A stretch of DNA of 64,000 bases. It comes from an uncultured Lachnospiraceae bacterium. GTDB taxonomy: Bacteria; Bacillota; Clostridia; Lachnospirales; Lachnospiraceae. Both the position numbers and the translations under genes were made by a program. The first letter of the stretch is position 1. Each line of letters opens with the position of its first letter. The stretch is from assembly GCA_947574135.1 (NCBI GenBank), contig CANPIM010000002.1, positions 1 to 64,000 on the forward strand, in the 5' to 3' direction. Positions 61,191 through 64,000 of the stretch are shown here, in pieces. A model generated the notes under the pieces. It did not search any database, was not told the DNA's origin, and was given only the letters and a program-made list of their open reading frames with translations.

Positions 61191-62084
61191 TTACATGCTG
61201 CTTTCCGGCCTATGGCTCAATGCAATATATGTGATCACATCATCCTCAAGCCGAACCTGGAAGCAGTCATATTCCAGTCTCTCTTCAGCAACACCCTCGC
61301 CAAGATACCATGTGCACATTCCGGATTCCTGTTTCTGAAACTCTTCTATAAGGGACTGGTACTCTTCCAATGCCTGGGGATCTTCCGGAGGATTTTCCCA
61401 GTTATCCGGACCTCCGAACTTCATTCGAAGCTCCATTTCATACACCTCCAGAGCCTCTGTGTCAGCGCCTCCAAGCGTATCGGGTTCTCTTCCCACTTTT
61501 TCATATAATTCTTCTCTTGTTATCTCCATCCCTGCGTAGAGTCCCCCTGGAAACTCAATCGCATCCGCCGGATCCTCTTTGTCAATCATTGCAGGATACT
61601 GCTGAATCTTTTCGATGAGACATTCCGTTTCCAATGTGGGTTCTTCATTGGGATTAAACAGGTTTACGCCGATTCTCGTATGCTCGTCCCCATCCTGGGC
61701 GGCATCCACAAACGGACTGGCTCCCGCCGGCATTTCATTGACGTCGTTCTTTTTGATTTTCAGTCCGGTAAGCTCTTCAAATTCGGCATAGGAACAGGGA
61801 AGCGTAATCTCGGTATCACGATAAGTAAATGTGAAATCATTCCAGACGCTGTTTTTGTCTGCCTCCTCCTGGGGTGTCTGGGGCGCCTCTTCCTCCTGAG
61901 ACGTTTCTGCCGGCTGTGCCCCGGCTTCCTCCTGCGGCTCTTCCTGGGGCGGCTGCGGCTCTGCTGTCTGCTCTTCCGGCTCCGGATTTTCGGAAACTGT
62001 CTCTTGGCCGCCGCACCCGCTTATGATAAGCGCAGTCAGCATAAGCATAAGTAAAGATGCAACTGTCTTTTTACCTGAATGCAT
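61191..62084 (-). CDS. Lipoprotein of unknown function with Pro/Glu-rich tether
   Basis: 297 residues. Signal peptide with lipobox ISGC (Cys24), a 55-residue Pro/Gln/Glu-rich linker that could span the cell wall, then an acidic globular domain (ITLPCSYAEFEELTGLKI, MCTWYLGEGVAEERLEYDCFQV) with three cysteines. No family recognised. It stands as a single gene, with convergent terminator downstream. Confidence 0.8.
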   Translation of the reverse strand: MHSGKKTVASLLMLMLTALIISGCGGQETVSENPEPEEQTAEPQPPQEEPQEEAGAQPAETSQEEEAPQTPQEEADKNSVWNDFTFTYRDTEITLPCSYAEFEELTGLKIKKNDVNEMPAGASPFVDAAQDGDEHTRIGVNLFNPNEEPTLETECLIEKIQQYPAMIDKEDPADAIEFPGGLYAGMEITREELYEKVGREPDTLGGADTEALEVYEMELRMKFGGPDNWENPPEDPQALEEYQSLIEEFQKQESGMCTWYLGEGVAEERLEYDCFQVRLEDDVITYIALSHRPESSM

Positions 62085-62315
62085 TGTGATGATTCTCCTT
62101 TTTGTCTATATTTCTCATTTATTTTCACAGACAAGTTCTGCATGACAGGACTTCTCTAGTCCTCTCATATTTCGTTCTGTATGATAAGTATACATGTTTT
62201 TTTAAAAAAGGCAATGGCAAGGAAATAAAATTTTGTCGAAATATATTGGCGTAGGTTGTAAAAAGTGCAATCACAAATGTTAGATTCCTGCAATCATGAA
62301 TATTAGATTCCCTTC

Positions 62316-62344
62316 TTGAAATCCCCCTGTTTTGATAGTATACT
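62316..62344 (+). promoter_or_regulatory. Sigma-A promoter of the aldehyde dehydrogenase gene
   Basis: -35 TTGAAA (62316-62321), 17-base spacer, -10 TATACT (62339-62344). A direct repeat TTAGATTCC lies just upstream. Confidence 0.65.
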
Positions 62345-62380
62345 AAACACTTAGAAAATAATTCCACAGGAGGCTCTACC

Positions 62381-63745
62381 ATGGATATTCATACGCTTGT
62401 CGCCAATCAGCGAAGCTATTTCTTAACCGGCGCCACCAGAAGCCTGGCCTTTCGGCAGAAGGCCCTTTCCAGGCTGCAAAAAGCTCTGCGGGAGCAGGAG
62501 AGCTTGCTCTCCCAGGCTCTTTTCCAAGATTTGGGCAAATCTCCCCTGGAAAGCTATATGACGGAAATCGGGCTGGTGCTGGATGAAATCCGCTTTCATC
62601 AAAAGCATCTGGCCCGCTGGATGAAGCCAAAATCCGTGCCCACCCCCCTGGCCCAGTTTTATTCCAGAAGCTTTCGCTCGCCTGAGCCCCATGGGGTCGC
62701 CCTGGTCATGACTCCCTGGAACTATCCGGTTCAGCTGTGTCTGGAGCCCCTGGTGGGCGCCATCTCCGCCGGAAACTGCGCCGTGGTAAAGCCTTCTGCC
62801 TACGCGCCCTCCGTCAGCGCGGCCCTGGCCAAAATCCTGGGGGAAATCTTCCCTCCGGAATACATTGCCGTGGTGGAGGGCGGCAGAAAAGAAAACAGCG
62901 CTCTCCTGGAGGAGCGCTTTGACTATATTTTCTTTACGGGAAGCGTGGCAGTGGGAAAAACCGTTATGACGGCGGCTGCCAGGCACCTGACTCCTGTCAC
63001 CCTGGAGCTGGGAGGCAAAAGCCCGGTCATTGTGGACAATACCGCCCATTTAAAGCTGGCAGCCCGCCGCATTGCCTTTGGAAAGGTTCTAAACGCCGGA
63101 CAGACCTGCGTGGCCCCGGACTATCTGTTTTTGCAAAAGGGACTTCTCGCTCCTTTCCTGGAGGCATATCAAAAGGCTCTGGACAGCTTCTTTCCGGACG
63201 GCTGCCTGGACGCTATGCCCACCATGGTAAATGAAAAGCATTTCCGGCGGGTTATAGGTCTTATGGCGCCGGAAAAGGTTGCCATCGGCGGAAACTTTAA
63301 CGTTAAATCCAGACGCATCGAGCCCACGGTGCTGGTGGACGTGACGCCGGATTCCCCCATTATGCAGGAGGAGATCTTCGGCCCGGTTCTGCCCATTCTC
63401 ACCTATGAGCGGCTGGAGGAATGTATTTCCTATATACAGAGCCACGAAAAGCCCCTGGCCCTCTACCTCTTTACCTCCAGCAGGCAGACCCGGCAGCAGG
63501 TACTCTCCTCCTGCTCCTTTGGCGGCGGCTGCATCAACGACACCATTATCCATCTGGCCACCCCTCATATGGGCTTTGGAGGCGTGGGAGCCTCCGGTAT
63601 GGGCAGCTATCATGGGTACGAAAGCTTCCGCACCTTCTCCCATTTCCGGAGCATTGTGGACAAATCCACGCTTCTGGATCTGCCCATGCGGTATCATCCC
63701 TATGGAAAGAGAAAAGAGAAAATAATCCGAATGTTTTTAAAATAA
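62381..63745 (+). CDS. Aldehyde dehydrogenase, NAD(P)+-dependent
   Basis: 454 residues, class-3-like ALDH. TPWNYPVQL, catalytic Glu209 (LELGGKSP) and Cys243 (NAGQTCVAPDYL) are all in place. The C-terminus with GMGSYHGYESFRTFSH resembles fatty-aldehyde dehydrogenases. ATG at 62381 is preceded by CACAGGAGGCTCTACC. It probably oxidises medium or long aliphatic aldehydes. Stand-alone unit with its own promoter and terminator. Confidence 0.95.
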   Translation: MDIHTLVANQRSYFLTGATRSLAFRQKALSRLQKALREQESLLSQALFQDLGKSPLESYMTEIGLVLDEIRFHQKHLARWMKPKSVPTPLAQFYSRSFRSPEPHGVALVMTPWNYPVQLCLEPLVGAISAGNCAVVKPSAYAPSVSAALAKILGEIFPPEYIAVVEGGRKENSALLEERFDYIFFTGSVAVGKTVMTAAARHLTPVTLELGGKSPVIVDNTAHLKLAARRIAFGKVLNAGQTCVAPDYLFLQKGLLAPFLEAYQKALDSFFPDGCLDAMPTMVNEKHFRRVIGLMAPEKVAIGGNFNVKSRRIEPTVLVDVTPDSPIMQEEIFGPVLPILTYERLEECISYIQSHEKPLALYLFTSSRQTRQQVLSSCSFGGGCINDTIIHLATPHMGFGGVGASGMGSYHGYESFRTFSHFRSIVDKSTLLDLPMRYHPYGKRKEKIIRMFLK

Positions 63746-63770
63746 TCCATCTGCCATAAAAAACCGCAAA

Positions 63771-63816
63771 AGAAGCCGGCCCCATTCCTCAACGGAATAA
63801 GGCCGGCTTCTCTTTT
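63771..63816. terminator. Bidirectional rho-independent terminator
   Basis: AGAAGCCGGCC (63771-63781) pairs perfectly with GGCCGGCTTCT (63801-63811), followed by CTTTTT. An A-run on the left lets it also act for the minus-strand gene to the right. Confidence 0.9.
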
Positions 63817-63821
63817 TGCAT

Positions 63822-64000
63822 TTATCCCAGAATCTCTTCCTTCATTTCCAATATTGCTGCTACGGCTACGCAGGCCGGACAGTCGCAGTATTTTCCTCCG
63901 GCTTCCTTGATTTCCCTTCCGTGGGCTGCCACAGCCTTGGCCTTTTCCGGGCCAAATACCTGCGCCCCGGCTTCAGAATCCGCAAAAGCAATGAGCCCGT
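63822..64000 (-). CDS. C-terminus of a small Cys-containing protein, partial
   Basis: The last 59 codons of a minus-strand gene that enters from the right edge. Visible are GLIAFADSEAGAQVFGPEKAK and a CDCPACVAVAAILEMKEEI end with a CXCXXC motif that could bind a metal or iron-sulfur cluster. Family not recognised. Uses the shared terminator at 63771. Confidence 0.7.
   Translation of the reverse strand, partial: GLIAFADSEAGAQVFGPEKAKAVAAHGREIKEAGGKYCDCPACVAVAAILEMKEEILG

Overview
The window looks like a chromosomal segment of a low-to-mid GC Gram-positive anaerobe, most probably a member of the Lachnospiraceae (Clostridia). The evidence is the gene content and style: the MurT/GatD amidation pair, a RACo-like ASKHA ferredoxin beside a DUF3786 protein, DUF6320, LytTR/GHKL signalling, LprI-like and other lipoproteins, a FeoB-associated Cys-rich peptide, strong AGGAGG-type ribosome binding sites and many consensus sigma-A promoters with 17-base spacers. 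There are no outer-membrane genes. No rRNA, tRNA, phage, transposase or CRISPR array was seen. The species cannot be fixed from the sequence alone.

Layout. 1-4,670 (minus): the 5' part of rpsB with a structured leader, a PatB/MalY C-S lyase, a DUF3786 protein and a corrinoid-reactivator-like ASKHA protein. 5,066-8,462 (plus): a MATE exporter and an unusual cytosolic BMP-type binding protein with a ParB-like front end. 8,594-11,302 (minus): a compact three-gene operon of unknown function (nitrilase-fold enzyme, winged-helix protein, helical protein). 11,390-29,273 (minus): a long co-directional run rimO-pgsA-cinA, then dut-ppx-ppk1-TIR/propeller-TIR/propeller-DHH phosphoesterase-murT-gatD. The join of polyphosphate metabolism with two membrane-anchored TIR-propeller proteins is the most striking part of the window.

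29,594-39,830 (minus): a copper ATPase under a CsoR-like operator, a small ABC exporter with a 58-residue membrane peptide, a LytTR/GHKL two-component system, a lipoprotein, a YqeY protein, cysK and an aldo/keto reductase. 39,962-42,681 is an AT-richer patch holding the decayed remains of a helicase/type III methyltransferase restriction locus and an LprI-like lipoprotein. 43,040-45,026 is a divergent pair: a glucosamine-6-phosphate-deaminase-like enzyme and an AraC regulator. 45,187-50,720 is a complete Opp/Dpp/Nik-type ABC importer behind a cobalamin riboswitch, so cobalt, nickel or a cobalt-containing ligand is a better guess than peptides.

50,869-56,128 (minus): RidA, an esterase, a membrane acyltransferase-like DUF6320 protein, a D,D-carboxypeptidase and an iron-box-controlled FeoB-associated peptide. 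56,376-61,072 is a sugar or sugar-alcohol cassette: a divergent ROK repressor, an SDR dehydrogenase, the stump of an FGGY kinase, a GPH-type symporter and a protein made of two tandem mannitol-type EIIA domains. The window ends with a lipoprotein, an aldehyde dehydrogenase and the tail of a Cys-rich protein.

Two tandem duplications (2 x 103 bases and about 2.6 x 62 bases) and several structured intergenic regions are not explained by the genes.
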